NCBI RefSeq assembly: GCF_007678455.1
Contig: NZ_VEEP01000001.1
Location: 124,001 to 188,000, forward strand
From: Cytobacillus oceanisediminis 2691
GTDB lineage: Bacteria > Bacillota > Bacilli > Bacillales > Cytobacillaceae
Reading direction: 5' to 3'
Length of the DNA stretch: 64,000 nucleotides
Positions 1 through 8,853 of the stretch are shown piece by piece (within the stretch, counting starts at the first letter, position 1; the number at the start of each line of letters is the position of its first letter). The translations under genes and the position numbers were made by a program. Below the pieces are notes generated by a model that saw nothing but the letters and a program-made list of their open reading frames with translations, made no database searches and was not told the DNA's origin.

Positions 1-1
1 T

Positions 2-43
2 CATCTCCTTATGTATAATAGTTTGATAATTTTAATAATTATA
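2..43 (-). promoter_or_regulatory. Possible promoter/leader of a leftward gene off the left edge
   Basis: On the reverse strand a TATAAT hexamer lies at 43-38 and an AAGGAG ribosome-binding sequence at 10-5, followed at once by ATG. The spacing is too short for that ATG to be a good start, so the real start probably lies outside the window. No convincing -35 was found. Confidence 0.3.
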
Positions 44-80
44 ACATGATTAGAGAATAATAACATTCAAGAATAACAGC

Positions 81-108
81 AAAAGAAGCTCCCTGATAAA
101 GGAGCTTC
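81..108 (-). terminator. Intrinsic terminator of the leftward permease gene
   Basis: An 8-bp perfect stem (GAAGCTCC/GGAGCTTC, 85-92 and 101-108) with an 8-nt loop. Read leftward it is followed by a T run (complement of 81-84). It sits 43 bp past the stop of the permease gene. Confidence 0.75.
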
Positions 109-150
109 ATATATAAATGGTGCCATTGAATGGCAGCCAGTGTTTTCAAG

Positions 151-1542
151 CTAAATCAGGAACATTGCCACAATCGTGGTTACGATTAGTCCGATGGTGA
201 CAGGCAGGAGGTTGCGCCTTGCCAGCTCGAATGGATCCACACCGCAAATAGCGGCTGCCGGAATAAGTGCCCAGGGTACGAGGGTGCCGCCGCCGACCCA
301 AATTGCGGCAATCTGTCCGAGTGCAGTCAGGGTTGCTGCACCGGCGCCTATGGCAGTCGAGAAAATTGCTGCGACCGATCCAGCCAGGGATATGCCGGAA
401 AATCCTGAGCCATCCAGACCGGTTATCGCTCCCACTGCTGTAAGTGTCACGGCTCCGACTTCGGCATTAAGGGGTACGACAGAAGCCAGCGCCACCCCCA
501 GGTCATTGACGATTCCCTGGGACGTCTCCGGAAGGAACTCACCAATGATTTTCATGAAGCCGGAGTCGCCGAGATAGAAGAAGGCGGCAATCGGGATGAC
601 AGCCCCAAAAACCTTGAATCCAAACTGAAAGCCTTCAATGAGGTAGCTGGTCGTTTTTTCAAGACCTTTGTTCTTGTGAGCTGCAAGGGAAATTAGAAGC
701 AGGATAAAAATCGAGGTTCCGCCAACAAGAGCAGTCGCATCGCCGCCCTGAAGGTCAAGGATGGACATTGCGGCAACATCCGCTGCGAACAAAACCGGTA
801 CCAGGAGAGCGAAGAACTTCTTCGCACCATCTGTCAGCAAGGTTGGATCACTAGTTTGTTTTAATTCAACATCAACGGAACCGCTGCTTACTAATTTGCC
901 GCTTTTCATATCCCTTTTTAACAGATAAAATGCGGTCACCGTCGTAACAACCCCCATGACAATGACCAATGGGATACTTGCCTGAACCACCGAACTGACG
1001 GGTATGCCGGCAGCATCAGCTGTCAGTTTTGGAGCAGCCTGAATGACAAAGTCCCCGGAAAGGGCAATTCCGTGTCCAAAGAGATTCATAGCGACCGCTA
1101 CGCCAAGGGCAGGAAGCCCGACTCTTACCGCGACTGGCAAAAGGACAGCGCCCATCAAGGCTACTGCTGGAGATGGCCAGAAAAACCAGGATATGCACAT
1201 CATGACGATCCCAATCGTCCAGTATGCCAGCGCTGGTGTTTTAATCAACCTGGCGAAAGGCGAGATCATCGCATCGTTTATCCCCGTCACGGTAAGCGTC
1301 CTGCTCATCGCCACAATGATGGAAATTACAAGAATGGTAGGCAATAGCTCAGTGATGGCATATATGAAACTATTGAAAACACTGCTGACCGAGCCGCTCA
1401 AAGAGCCTGTCGCGACGATGGCCAATAAAAAGATTCCGAGGATCGATACAAGCGTTGTATCTCTTTTCATGACCATGAACCCGATGATCAGGAAGATGAA
1501 TAATACATATATCCAATGAAGTGCTGTTAATTCTATAATCAT
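151..1542 (-). CDS. Putative multi-spanning membrane permease (YhfA-like)
   Basis: A 463-aa, very hydrophobic protein with about 11-12 predicted membrane segments spread over its whole length and no large soluble domain. It looks like a secondary transporter of the ion-transporter type, but the substrate cannot be read from the sequence. From memory it resembles B. subtilis YhfA in length and in its N-terminus (ELTALHWIYVLFIF), which would fit the neighbouring yhf/yhg genes; I did not verify this. The start is set at the ATG at 1542 because an AAGGGAG ribosome-binding site lies about 8 nt upstream. A start 45 nt further out would add a polar, non-conserved-looking tail. It is monocistronic, with its own terminator at 81-108. 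Confidence 0.75.
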   Translation of the reverse strand: MIIELTALHWIYVLFIFLIIGFMVMKRDTTLVSILGIFLLAIVATGSLSGSVSSVFNSFIYAITELLPTILVISIIVAMSRTLTVTGINDAMISPFARLIKTPALAYWTIGIVMMCISWFFWPSPAVALMGAVLLPVAVRVGLPALGVAVAMNLFGHGIALSGDFVIQAAPKLTADAAGIPVSSVVQASIPLVIVMGVVTTVTAFYLLKRDMKSGKLVSSGSVDVELKQTSDPTLLTDGAKKFFALLVPVLFAADVAAMSILDLQGGDATALVGGTSIFILLLISLAAHKNKGLEKTTSYLIEGFQFGFKVFGAVIPIAAFFYLGDSGFMKIIGEFLPETSQGIVNDLGVALASVVPLNAEVGAVTLTAVGAITGLDGSGFSGISLAGSVAAIFSTAIGAGAATLTALGQIAAIWVGGGTLVPWALIPAAAICGVDPFELARRNLLPVTIGLIVTTIVAMFLI

Positions 1543-1828
1543 AAAATATTGCTCCCTTCTGAATGACGTACTGTTATCTGCCTGCACTGAATAGGCAAAT
1601 TTCCTAATTAAGTACTACAGAATATGATGGAAGCAGAAAGGTGTGAGAAGGATCCTGTAAAAAAATTATCAGTCCCGGGACGGAGGCGAAAAACTTCTCT
1701 GGAGGGGAGAAATAAGCTTTTCCTTTTCTTAAAATAGTTATATCAAGCAAGTTTACTAGTGAATTAAAGGGATTTTTTCGAATGAAAAAGAATAATAGAG
1801 TAGGAAAGCAAGAAAGAAGGGGAAAGTG

Positions 1829-2599
1829 TTGCGTACTCGATCGGTGAATCAAATAGCAATGGCTATTGGGCTGGCAGGCGTGGGAATCATTCTTTTGCTC
1901 GTCAATTTAGGTGTAATTTCCTTGGAAATAAAAGAGCTTTTTGTCGTTTCTTATCCTTTCGTGCTGTTGGTTTATGGGCTGGTGGCTCTTCTGAAAAAGC
2001 AGTTCGGCTGGGGATTGTTCATTGTTGTTTTTTCATCGCTTTTGGTCATGGACCGTCTTGATGTGATTGACTTCAAACTCCTGGACGTGTGGAAGCTCTG
2101 GCCGCTGTTCCTGATTTATTTTGGGGTAAGCATGTTAATCGGGAAACGGAAGTTTAAGCTCATCTACCAAACAGAACTGCCATCAGCTAAACAGCTTGAG
2201 GATTTTCAAGGAACCGAAGGGAATTCCACTAAGAAAATTCGGGGTGCCTCAATTGGCAAAGTAACATTCAAAGAGCAAAACTGGGCAGTTGAACCAATGG
2301 ATCTTTATAATATGGTCGGTGAATACTTTATTGATTTCAGCAAAGGCTTCATTCCCGACAAAGAGACGCCGATCAGGGTAAGAGGCTGGGTGGGTGAAGT
2401 GAAAATGCTCATCCCGGAGGGAATCCCGGTAAAAGTAAATGCCGTGATCGGCGTAGGTGAAGTAAAGCTGTTCGATTATGCTCAGGAACAAATCAAACAT
2501 GTGATTGCATATAAATCAGATGACTATGATGATGCCATCAGGAAACTGAACATCACCATTGAGTTGAAGATCGGTTCTGTCAGAATCGACCGTGTTTAG
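1829..2599 (+). CDS. liaF: LiaF/VraT-type envelope stress protein
   Basis: First gene of a three-gene unit with the histidine kinase and response regulator. The N-terminal half has four hydrophobic segments (about residues 9-28, 37-55, 58-76 and 91-103). The C-terminal half (about 140-256) is a soluble beta-rich domain, the DUF2154/LiaF C-terminal type. In B. subtilis LiaF keeps the LiaS kinase inactive until the envelope is stressed. A GTG at 1826 and the next codon, TTG at 1829, are both possible starts; GAAGGGG at 1816-1822 is better spaced for TTG. The stop is 11 nt before liaS. No liaI, liaH or liaG precedes it in this window. Confidence 0.88.
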   Translation: MRTRSVNQIAMAIGLAGVGIILLLVNLGVISLEIKELFVVSYPFVLLVYGLVALLKKQFGWGLFIVVFSSLLVMDRLDVIDFKLLDVWKLWPLFLIYFGVSMLIGKRKFKLIYQTELPSAKQLEDFQGTEGNSTKKIRGASIGKVTFKEQNWAVEPMDLYNMVGEYFIDFSKGFIPDKETPIRVRGWVGEVKMLIPEGIPVKVNAVIGVGEVKLFDYAQEQIKHVIAYKSDDYDDAIRKLNITIELKIGSVRIDRV

Positions 2600-2610
2600 G
2601 GGGGAGTGAA

Positions 2611-3645
2611 ATGACAAGTATCCGCTTATGGTTTATTCAGACTTTCTTGATGATGGCATTCATCACTTCCCTCATTCTCTTCATTGGCCTGCAGATTTTC
2701 TTATTCATGGTGCCTGACAGCGGCCTCACAACTTCGATGACCTTTTGGTTTTGGCTGTACAGCTTTGTCGTCCTGTCGGCAGCGGGATTCTATTTCAGCC
2801 TGCGTGGGAGCTATACAATTAAAGGGCGTCTCAGCGATATCTTATTATTTATTGCTACCTTGCGCAGGGGGAAATTCACAGAAAGGATCATCACCGATGA
2901 AAAAGATGAAATCGGCCTGATTTCGGAGGAGCTCAATCAGCTGTCAGAATATCTTCAGGAACAGGTTCATTCCCTGCAAAAGATGGCAGAGGAAAAAACT
3001 GAACTGTCCAAAACAGCCAAGTCAGCAGCAATCATGGAGGAAAGACAGAGGCTTGCCAGGGATCTGCATGATGTAGTCAGCCAGCAGCTGTTTGCCCTAA
3101 GCATGATGTCATCTGCTTCACTCCGTTGGTTCGATCAGGAACCTGGAAAGGCCAGGAAACAACTGGAGCAGATTTCCGAGATAGCAGGCAAGGCCCAGGG
3201 AGAAATGCGGGCGCTCCTTCTGCATCTGAGACCAGTCCAATTAAGCGGGGAGAGTCTTTGCGAAGGAATCGTTAAACTCATTCAGGAATTAAAGCAAAAA
3301 ACAAACCTTGAATTTGAGGCAAGCATTGATGAAATCGAAAACATTTCCCAGGCTGCAGAAGAGCATATTTTCCGGATCGTCCAGGAAGCACTGTCCAACA
3401 TCCTGCGACATGCAGATGCGGCAAAAGTGAAAATCTTGCTTGCAGAAGAGAATCAAACGATTCATCTATATATTGGCGATGATGGAAAAGGCTTCGATAT
3501 TCATGAAGAAAAGATGGCATCTTACGGCTTGAAGACAATGCGGGAGCGTTGCGAACAAATTGGCGGTACCTATACTATCCGTTCAAAAGAAAATGAAGGT
3601 ACATATATAGAGATCAGGATACCCGCTATGAGGAGAGAAGAATAA
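2611..3645 (+). CDS. liaS: Sensor histidine kinase LiaS (VraS family)
   Basis: A 344-aa NarL-partner kinase. Two membrane segments (about residues 12-33 and 45-65) are joined by a loop of only about ten residues, the intramembrane-sensing layout. A HAMP-like linker (66-118) and a coiled coil follow. The HisKA_3 box DLHDVVSQQ carries the phosphorylated His153. The HATPase_c domain has the N box EALSNILRHAD and the G box GDDGKGFD. The gene follows liaF by 11 nt with a GGGGGGAG ribosome-binding site, and its stop overlaps the liaR start by 1 nt, so it is co-translated with its regulator. Confidence 0.93.
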   Translation: MTSIRLWFIQTFLMMAFITSLILFIGLQIFLFMVPDSGLTTSMTFWFWLYSFVVLSAAGFYFSLRGSYTIKGRLSDILLFIATLRRGKFTERIITDEKDEIGLISEELNQLSEYLQEQVHSLQKMAEEKTELSKTAKSAAIMEERQRLARDLHDVVSQQLFALSMMSSASLRWFDQEPGKARKQLEQISEIAGKAQGEMRALLLHLRPVQLSGESLCEGIVKLIQELKQKTNLEFEASIDEIENISQAAEEHIFRIVQEALSNILRHADAAKVKILLAEENQTIHLYIGDDGKGFDIHEEKMASYGLKTMRERCEQIGGTYTIRSKENEGTYIEIRIPAMRREE

Positions 3646-4286
3646 TGGGGAAAATCAGAGTGGTCGTGGTTGATGATCATGAAATGGTCCGAAAAGGCAT
3701 CCTTTCCTATTTGGAGACCGAACCGGGCATCGAAATTGTCGGGGAGGCGGACTGCGGTGTAAAGGCTGTATCACTGGTGAAAGACTCGAGGCCGGATGTC
3801 GTCCTTATGGATCTTTTAATGGAAAAAGGCACGGGGATTGACGCAACCAGGGAGATATTAAGCTTTTATCCGGAATGCAAAATCATTATCATAACAAGCT
3901 TTTACGATGATGATCAGGTTTTTCCGGCAATTGAGGCAGGGGCATTCAGTTATATGCTAAAAACCGCGACAGCAGCAGAAGTCATTGCGGCAATTGAAAA
4001 AGCTGCCAGAGGAGAAACGGTGATTGAACCAAAGGTAGCCAACAAAATGATGAGAAAACTGAGGCCGCAAGAACGCAAGCCTCATGATGAACTGACAGAA
4101 CGTGAGCTGGATGTCCTGAAATGTATTGGCGAAGGCATGACAAACCAGCAGATCAGCGAAGAACTATTCATTGGTGTGAAAACAGTAAAAACACATGTAT
4201 CCAATATACTCGGAAAATTAGGTTTATCAGACAGGACACAGGCTGCCGTTTATGCAAACCGGAACGGATTGATCAAGATGCCATAA
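3645..4286 (+). CDS. liaR: Response regulator LiaR (VraR, NarL/FixJ family)
   Basis: A 213-aa two-domain regulator. The receiver domain (1-120) has the acidic pair D10/D11, the phospho-acceptor D56 (VVLMDLLM) and the expected Lys after IITSFYDDD. The LuxR-type helix-turn-helix is at about 148-205 (ELTERELDVL, then TVKTHVSNIL). It is the DNA-binding output of the LiaFSR cell-wall-antibiotic response. Its ATG overlaps the liaS stop by 1 nt. Its normal targets in B. subtilis, liaIH, are not in this window, so its regulon must lie elsewhere. Confidence 0.94.
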   Translation: MGKIRVVVVDDHEMVRKGILSYLETEPGIEIVGEADCGVKAVSLVKDSRPDVVLMDLLMEKGTGIDATREILSFYPECKIIIITSFYDDDQVFPAIEAGAFSYMLKTATAAEVIAAIEKAARGETVIEPKVANKMMRKLRPQERKPHDELTERELDVLKCIGEGMTNQQISEELFIGVKTVKTHVSNILGKLGLSDRTQAAVYANRNGLIKMP

Positions 4287-4320
4287 GGAGGGGAGGGTGT
4301 CATGGGATGGCATCCTCTTT
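4277..4320 (+). terminator. Weak hairpin at the end of the lia operon
   Basis: GATGCCAT (4277-4284) and ATGGCATC (4307-4314) form an 8-bp stem around a 22-nt loop, followed by CTCTTT. It overlaps the last codons of liaR. The long loop and short T run make it a doubtful terminator. Confidence 0.35.
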
Positions 4321-4361
4321 ATTATTCAGCTGAGATAAAGGCACTGATAAGAGCAGGGAAC

Positions 4362-4397
4362 AAAAAAAGCGCCATCCATCACACAAATGGAGGCGCC
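4362..4397 (-). terminator. Intrinsic terminator of hmoB
   Basis: Read leftward, GCGCC-TCCAT pairs with ATGGA-TGGCGC (one bulged base) and is followed by seven T residues (complement of 4362-4368). It lies just past the hmoB stop. Confidence 0.85.
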
Positions 4398-4409
4398 AAA
4401 AGGCGGAAA

Positions 4410-4919
4410 TCATTCGCCTTCAATATAATACTTTGATACATACGATGCACTCTCGAAAATATTTGGCTTGGCGCCATCAATGCCAGCCTCTGTGCCGCGA
4501 TTCTTATGTGCATGGGCATAGGCCTTGGATTTTTGCCAGTTTTCAAATGAGCTTTCTTTATCCCAGATGGTCATGATGATGTAGGTATTGGAACTCAATG
4601 GCCGCAGTACACGGATGGCGACAAATCCTGGTTCGTTCTCAATCATCCTTGGCCGGTTCAGGAAGCGGTCCTCAAAAAGCGGCCTGCCCTCATCGGTTAC
4701 AGGGATATTATTAAAGACAGCAAAACCTTCATGTCCGAGTGGGCCGGCAGAATCGATCACCTCATATTTCCTCGGAGAACTGAATAATGTTTTCCCTTCC
4801 GTCTCATGGACAAGGATGGATGATTCGTTGTTGTTCATCAGGACCATGTTTTCGCCCTGGTGTTTTTCTTTTAATTTCAACAAAAAATCAGCTGTTCCTG
4901 ATGTAATGAATAGATTCAT
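4410..4919 (-). CDS. hmoB: Heme-degrading monooxygenase HmoB
   Basis: A 169-aa protein whose C-terminal half (about 65-160) is an antibiotic-biosynthesis-monooxygenase (ABM) ferredoxin-like domain, with RVLRPLSSNTYIIMTIWD followed by a FENWQKSKAY helix. The length and the position directly beside hemEHY match B. subtilis HmoB (formerly YhgC), which opens the heme ring and releases iron. The N-terminal half is the extra domain typical of HmoB and not of HmoA. The start at 4919 has an AGGTG ribosome-binding site. It is transcribed away from hemE, so heme synthesis and heme breakdown diverge from one 286-bp spacer. Confidence 0.85.
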   Translation of the reverse strand: MNLFITSGTADFLLKLKEKHQGENMVLMNNNESSILVHETEGKTLFSSPRKYEVIDSAGPLGHEGFAVFNNIPVTDEGRPLFEDRFLNRPRMIENEPGFVAIRVLRPLSSNTYIIMTIWDKESSFENWQKSKAYAHAHKNRGTEAGIDGAKPNIFESASYVSKYYIEGE

Positions 4920-5037
4920 CTTTTCACCTCATTTTTAAAATTAAGTTCTTCCTTCTATTATAATGATTTTCCCACTTTAATCTATTTTCCCTGTTTTAAA
5001 GAAGCTAAAAACAAAAAAACGTCTAATTTTCGACAAT

Positions 5038-5051
5038 TTAAAGCGTTTCCT
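5038..5051 (+). promoter_or_regulatory. Candidate CcpA cre site upstream of hemE
   Basis: TTAAAGCGTTTCCT matches 13 of 14 positions of the cre consensus TGWAARCGYTWNCW (T instead of G at position 2). It lies about 155 bp before the hemE start in the hmoB/hemE divergent spacer. One or two such near-matches could occur by chance in 64 kb. Confidence 0.3.
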
Positions 5052-5205
5052 ATGAAATGGGGGCGTAAAAACGATATAGTGTAGTTAGTTTGTTTTTTTA
5101 TAAAAATGAAGAAGTCTGTTTTCTCATTGGAAATAGGTGTTTTTTATTTCAATCCTTTTATATTACAATGGAATACAGACATTATTGAAAGGTGGACCAC
5201 ACTTA

Positions 5206-6252
5206 ATGAGCAAGATAATCAATGATACTTTCTTAAAAGCAGCCAGAGGGGAAAAAACGGACCATGTCCCTGTATGGTATATGAGACAAGCTGGCCGTTC
5301 CCAGCCTGAATATAGAGAGATCAAAGAAAAATATTCCCTCTTCGAGATCACTCATCAGCCTGAACTTTGCGCATATGTAACAAGGCTGCCGGTAGAACAA
5401 TATGGTGTTGATGCCGCCATCCTTTATAAAGATATCATGACTCCGCTACCAGCTATGGGCGTAGAAGTCGAAATCAAATCAGGCATCGGGCCAGTAATAT
5501 CGAATCCAATCACATCGCTGTCAGATGTGGAGAAATTGGGCACAATCAATCCAGAGTCTGACATTCCGTATGTTCTCGATACAATTAAGCTTCTTACACA
5601 AGAGCAGCTGTCTGTTCCGCTGATCGGGTTTTCCGGTGCACCGTTCACACTTGCAAGCTATATGATCGAAGGCGGACCTTCTAAAAACTATAACAAGACA
5701 AAGGCATTTATGTATGCACAACCGGAAGCATGGTACGCATTGATGGAAAAGCTAGCCGATATGGTGATTACTTATGTCAAATCCCAAATCAAAGCCGGAG
5801 CTAAAGCGATCCAGATCTTTGACTCATGGGTTGGCGCATTGAATGTCCAGGATTACCGCACATTTATTAAACCAGTCATGAACAGGATTTTCTCGGAACT
5901 GAAAAACGAGAATGTGCCATTGATCATGTTTGGAGTGGGTGCAAGCCACCTTGCCCTGGAATGGCATGACCTTCCACTTGATGTAGTTGGTCTTGACTGG
6001 CGTTTGCAGATAAGCGAAGCTCGTGAGCTTGGCATCCAGAAAACGGTCATGGGAAATCTTGATCCGGCGATTCTGCTTGCGCCATGGAACGTAATTGAAG
6101 AAAAGGCGAAAGCGATCCTTGATCAGGGAATGGCACAGCCTGGCTACATCTTTAACCTTGGACATGGTGTCTTCCCATCAGTTAACCCTGATACGCTGAA
6201 AAAATTGACTGCATTTATCCATGAGTATTCTGCCTCAAAGCTGGGCAAATAG
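5206..6252 (+). CDS. hemE: Uroporphyrinogen III decarboxylase
   Basis: A 348-aa cytoplasmic enzyme that converts uroporphyrinogen III to coproporphyrinogen III. The N-terminal signature [16 protein letters not shown], with the substrate-binding arginines, is intact, as are the [17 protein letters not shown] and [11 protein letters not shown] stretches. The C-terminus [14 protein letters not shown] is typical of the family. The ATG at 5206 is chosen because GAAAGGTGG precedes it; an upstream in-frame ATG at 5137 would add a hydrophobic tail with no family match. It is the first gene of the hemE-hemH-hemY operon, as in B. subtilis. Confidence 0.96.
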   Translation: MSKIINDTFLKAARGEKTDHVPVWYMRQAGRSQPEYREIKEKYSLFEITHQPELCAYVTRLPVEQYGVDAAILYKDIMTPLPAMGVEVEIKSGIGPVISNPITSLSDVEKLGTINPESDIPYVLDTIKLLTQEQLSVPLIGFSGAPFTLASYMIEGGPSKNYNKTKAFMYAQPEAWYALMEKLADMVITYVKSQIKAGAKAIQIFDSWVGALNVQDYRTFIKPVMNRIFSELKNENVPLIMFGVGASHLALEWHDLPLDVVGLDWRLQISEARELGIQKTVMGNLDPAILLAPWNVIEEKAKAILDQGMAQPGYIFNLGHGVFPSVNPDTLKKLTAFIHEYSASKLGK

Positions 6253-6342
6253 TTTCTATTTTCAATCAGAGCATTGGATTTGGTAAATTAGAGCTATTTT
6301 TGGCAGAATAAAAGCTTAGAGACTGGAAAAAGAGGTGCAATC

Positions 6343-7287
6343 ATGACGAAGAAAAAAATGGGTTTGCTTGTGATGGCATATGGCACACCTTACAAAGAAG
6401 AAGATATAGAACGATACTATACACATATCCGCCACGGACGTCCGCCGGCACCGGAAATGCTTGAAGACCTGCAAAATCGTTATGAAGCGATTGGCGGGAT
6501 TTCTCCGCTTGCGAAAATCACTGTGGAGCAAGGCGAGAAACTGGAACAGTATTTGAACAGCATCCAGGATGAAGTTGAATTCAAAATGTACCTTGGATTG
6601 AAGCATATTGAGCCTTTTATCGAAGACGCTGTAAAGCAAATGCATGAAGACGGAATTGAAGAGGCGGTCAGCATCGTGCTAGCTCCGCATTTTTCAACCT
6701 TCAGTGTGAAGTCCTATAATGGCCGGGCAAAAGAAGAAGCAGCCAAGCTGGGCGGACCTGAGATCGTCTCCGTAGAAAGCTGGTATGATGAAAAGAAATT
6801 CATCAAATACTGGTCTGACCGTGTGGCAAAAACGTTTGCAGAAATGCCTGCTGATGAGAAGGAAAACTCAGTCTTGATCGTTTCTGCCCACAGCCTTCCG
6901 GAGAAAATCCTCCAGATGGGCGATCCATATCCTGCACAATTGAAGAAAACAGCAGACTTGATTGCCAAGCAGGCCGGTGTAAAGAATTACGCGGTAGGCT
7001 GGCAAAGCGCCGGCAATACCCCGGAACCCTGGCTTGGACCAGATGTCCAGGATTTGACAAGAGAGCTGTTTGAAGAGCATGGCTACAAAGCTTTTGTGTA
7101 TGTACCAGCCGGATTTGTTTCCGAGCATCTTGAAGTGCTGTATGACAATGATTATGAATGCAAGGTCGTGACGGATGAAATCGGGGCCAGCTATTACAGA
7201 CCGCCAATGCCGAATGCAGAACCGGAATTCATTGACGCTATGGCAGATGTCATTTTAAAGAAGCTGTCATCTTCAAGCCAAATCTAG
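6343..7287 (+). CDS. hemH: Coproporphyrin III ferrochelatase
   Basis: A 314-aa soluble ferrochelatase (HemH, also called CpfC) that inserts Fe2+ into coproporphyrin III in the Gram-positive coproporphyrin-dependent branch. Family landmarks are visible: LLVMAYGTP at the N-terminus, HIRHGRPP, the SAHSLPEKI segment with the metal-binding His, and [12 protein letters not shown] with the conserved Glu. There is no C-terminal 2Fe-2S extension. It lies 90 bp after hemE with an AGAGGTG ribosome-binding site and 19 bp before hemY. Confidence 0.95.
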   Translation: MTKKKMGLLVMAYGTPYKEEDIERYYTHIRHGRPPAPEMLEDLQNRYEAIGGISPLAKITVEQGEKLEQYLNSIQDEVEFKMYLGLKHIEPFIEDAVKQMHEDGIEEAVSIVLAPHFSTFSVKSYNGRAKEEAAKLGGPEIVSVESWYDEKKFIKYWSDRVAKTFAEMPADEKENSVLIVSAHSLPEKILQMGDPYPAQLKKTADLIAKQAGVKNYAVGWQSAGNTPEPWLGPDVQDLTRELFEEHGYKAFVYVPAGFVSEHLEVLYDNDYECKVVTDEIGASYYRPPMPNAEPEFIDAMADVILKKLSSSSQI

Positions 7288-7306
7288 TAAAAGAAGGCGA
7301 TTTACC

Positions 7307-8734
7307 GTGACAGATACGAAAAGAGTGGTAATTATAGGGGGAGGCATCACTGGTTTGGCTGCTGCGTATTATTTGCAAAAGCATGCCAGGGAAAACGAGC
7401 TTCCTTTGGATGTAAAACTGGTGGAAGCTTCCCACCGTGTTGGCGGGAAAATGCAGACCTATGTAAAAGATGGCTTCGTCATTGAAAGAGGGCCGGATTC
7501 CTTTCTTGAACGAAAAGAAAGTGCAGGCCGTCTGGCGAGAGAAGTCGGCTTAGGTGATAAATTAGTCAATAACAGTACAGGCAAATCGTACGTGCTCGTT
7601 AAGGACAAGCTTCACCCTATTCCAGGCGGAGCCGTGATGGGAATCCCTACTCAGATCGGTCCATTTGTTACAACAGGTTTGTTTTCATGGCCGGGTAAAT
7701 TCCGGGCTGCCGGCGACTTCTTCATGCCTCCTTCCAAAGTGGAAGGAGACCAGTCACTCGGGGAGTTTTTCCGTCGCAGGCTTGGTGACGAAGTGGTCGA
7801 GAATTTGATAGAACCTTTGCTCTCGGGTATTTACGCCGGGGATATTGATAACATGAGTTTATTGTCCACTTTCCCGCAATTTTATCAGACAGAGCAGAAA
7901 TACGGGAGTCTGATACTTGGGACTAAGAAATCAACACCGGCCCCGAAAAAGAAGCCTGCTGAAAGCGGACAGGTGAAGAAAAAAGGGATGTTCCTGACTG
8001 TGACGTCTGGTCTGCAGTCGTTTGTTGATGCGATCGAATCAAAGCTTGAGTCAGGTTCAGTCATCAAGGGAATCCGGGTCGATAAAGTGAGCAAAAAGGA
8101 GCATGGTTACCGTTTGAAGCTGAGCAGCGGTGAGACGCTGGATGCAGACAGCATTCTTGTAGCTGCACCGCATGAAGCAGCCCTGCATATGTTCGCTGAT
8201 CATGAACACATCTTTGACCCATTCCGCGACATGCCTTCAACATCAGTGGCAACGGTGGCGATGGCGTTTCCGGAAAGTGTCATAAAAGAAGATATCGATG
8301 GCACAGGTTTCGTCGTCTCCAGGAACAGTGATTACACAATCACAGCCTGCACATGGACACATAAAAAGTGGCCCCATACGACACCAGAGGGAAAAGTTCT
8401 GCTCCGTCTTTATGTCGGCAGACCAGGTGACGAGGCAATTGTCGAGCTGTCGGATGATGAAATCATAAAAATTGCATTGGAAGATTTGAATAAAACAATG
8501 GATATTCAGGCGCAGCCAGACTTTGCGGTCGTTTCCCGCTGGAAGGAAGCAATGCCGCAGTATACGGTCGGACACAAGCAGAGAGTGGCAAATTTGAAGA
8601 CTGACCTTGAAAAGGAACTTCCTGGCGTCTTTGTAGGAGGAAGCTCTTTTGAAGGAGTCGGTCTTCCCGACTGCATCGACCAGGGGGAAGCTGCGGTCGA
8701 AAAAATACTTGGATATTTGCAGCTTAACCGATAA
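7307..8734 (+). CDS. hemY: Coproporphyrinogen III oxidase (HemY/CgoX)
   Basis: A 475-aa FAD-dependent oxidase. The N-terminal dinucleotide-binding motif is GGGITGLAAAYYL, followed by the family segment GGKMQTYVKDGFVIERGPDSF. The C-terminal FAD motif GVGLPDCIDQGEAAVEKIL is present. In Firmicutes it oxidises coproporphyrinogen III to coproporphyrin III before iron insertion. It starts with GTG at 7307 (AAGAAGG ribosome-binding site) and is the last gene of the hem operon, followed by a strong terminator. Confidence 0.95.
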   Translation: MTDTKRVVIIGGGITGLAAAYYLQKHARENELPLDVKLVEASHRVGGKMQTYVKDGFVIERGPDSFLERKESAGRLAREVGLGDKLVNNSTGKSYVLVKDKLHPIPGGAVMGIPTQIGPFVTTGLFSWPGKFRAAGDFFMPPSKVEGDQSLGEFFRRRLGDEVVENLIEPLLSGIYAGDIDNMSLLSTFPQFYQTEQKYGSLILGTKKSTPAPKKKPAESGQVKKKGMFLTVTSGLQSFVDAIESKLESGSVIKGIRVDKVSKKEHGYRLKLSSGETLDADSILVAAPHEAALHMFADHEHIFDPFRDMPSTSVATVAMAFPESVIKEDIDGTGFVVSRNSDYTITACTWTHKKWPHTTPEGKVLLRLYVGRPGDEAIVELSDDEIIKIALEDLNKTMDIQAQPDFAVVSRWKEAMPQYTVGHKQRVANLKTDLEKELPGVFVGGSSFEGVGLPDCIDQGEAAVEKILGYLQLNR

Positions 8735-8760
8735 AAAACCCTTTTCTAAGGGTTTTTTAT
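8733..8760 (+). terminator. Intrinsic terminator of the hemEHY operon
   Basis: AAAAAACCC / GGGTTTTTT (8733-8758) is a nine-base inverted repeat with a short loop, so it can act in both directions. It begins at the hemY stop codon. Confidence 0.85.
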
Positions 8761-8769
8761 TTTACATAC

Positions 8770-8798
8770 TTGCCACAGTGAAAAAGATGTGATAAATT
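8770..8798 (+). promoter_or_regulatory. SigA promoter of yhgD
   Basis: A -35 TTGCCA at 8770-8775, a spacer of exactly 17 bp and a -10 TAAATT at 8793-8798. It lies just downstream of the hem terminator, and its expected start point falls at the edge of the operator at 8810. Confidence 0.75.
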
Positions 8799-8809
8799 AA
8801 CTTGTGACG

Positions 8810-8838
8810 AAATGACCGTTTTTCTCATTCAGTCATTT
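8810..8838 (+). promoter_or_regulatory. Operator O1 in the yhgD leader (TetR-type)
   Basis: AAATGA-N9-TCATTC at 8810-8830 is 18 of 21 identical to the reverse complement of the element in the yhgE promoter (9460-9480). A further GTCATTT follows at 8832-8838, making an outer inverted repeat with AAATGAC. Placed just after the promoter, it would autorepress yhgD. Confidence 0.65.
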
Positions 8839-8853
8839 TATGGAGGTGTAATC

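Noticed and set aside
1604-1852. Leftward 82-aa ORF between the permease and liaF
   Set aside because: It overlaps the ribosome-binding site and start of liaF, has no site of its own, and its peptide looks like translated non-coding DNA.
4302-4436. 44-codon rightward ORF after liaR behind a strong AGGAGGGGAGGG sequence
   Set aside because: It runs through the hmoB terminator and into the hmoB coding end; the purine-rich stretch is also part of the weak hairpin. Coding potential is poor.
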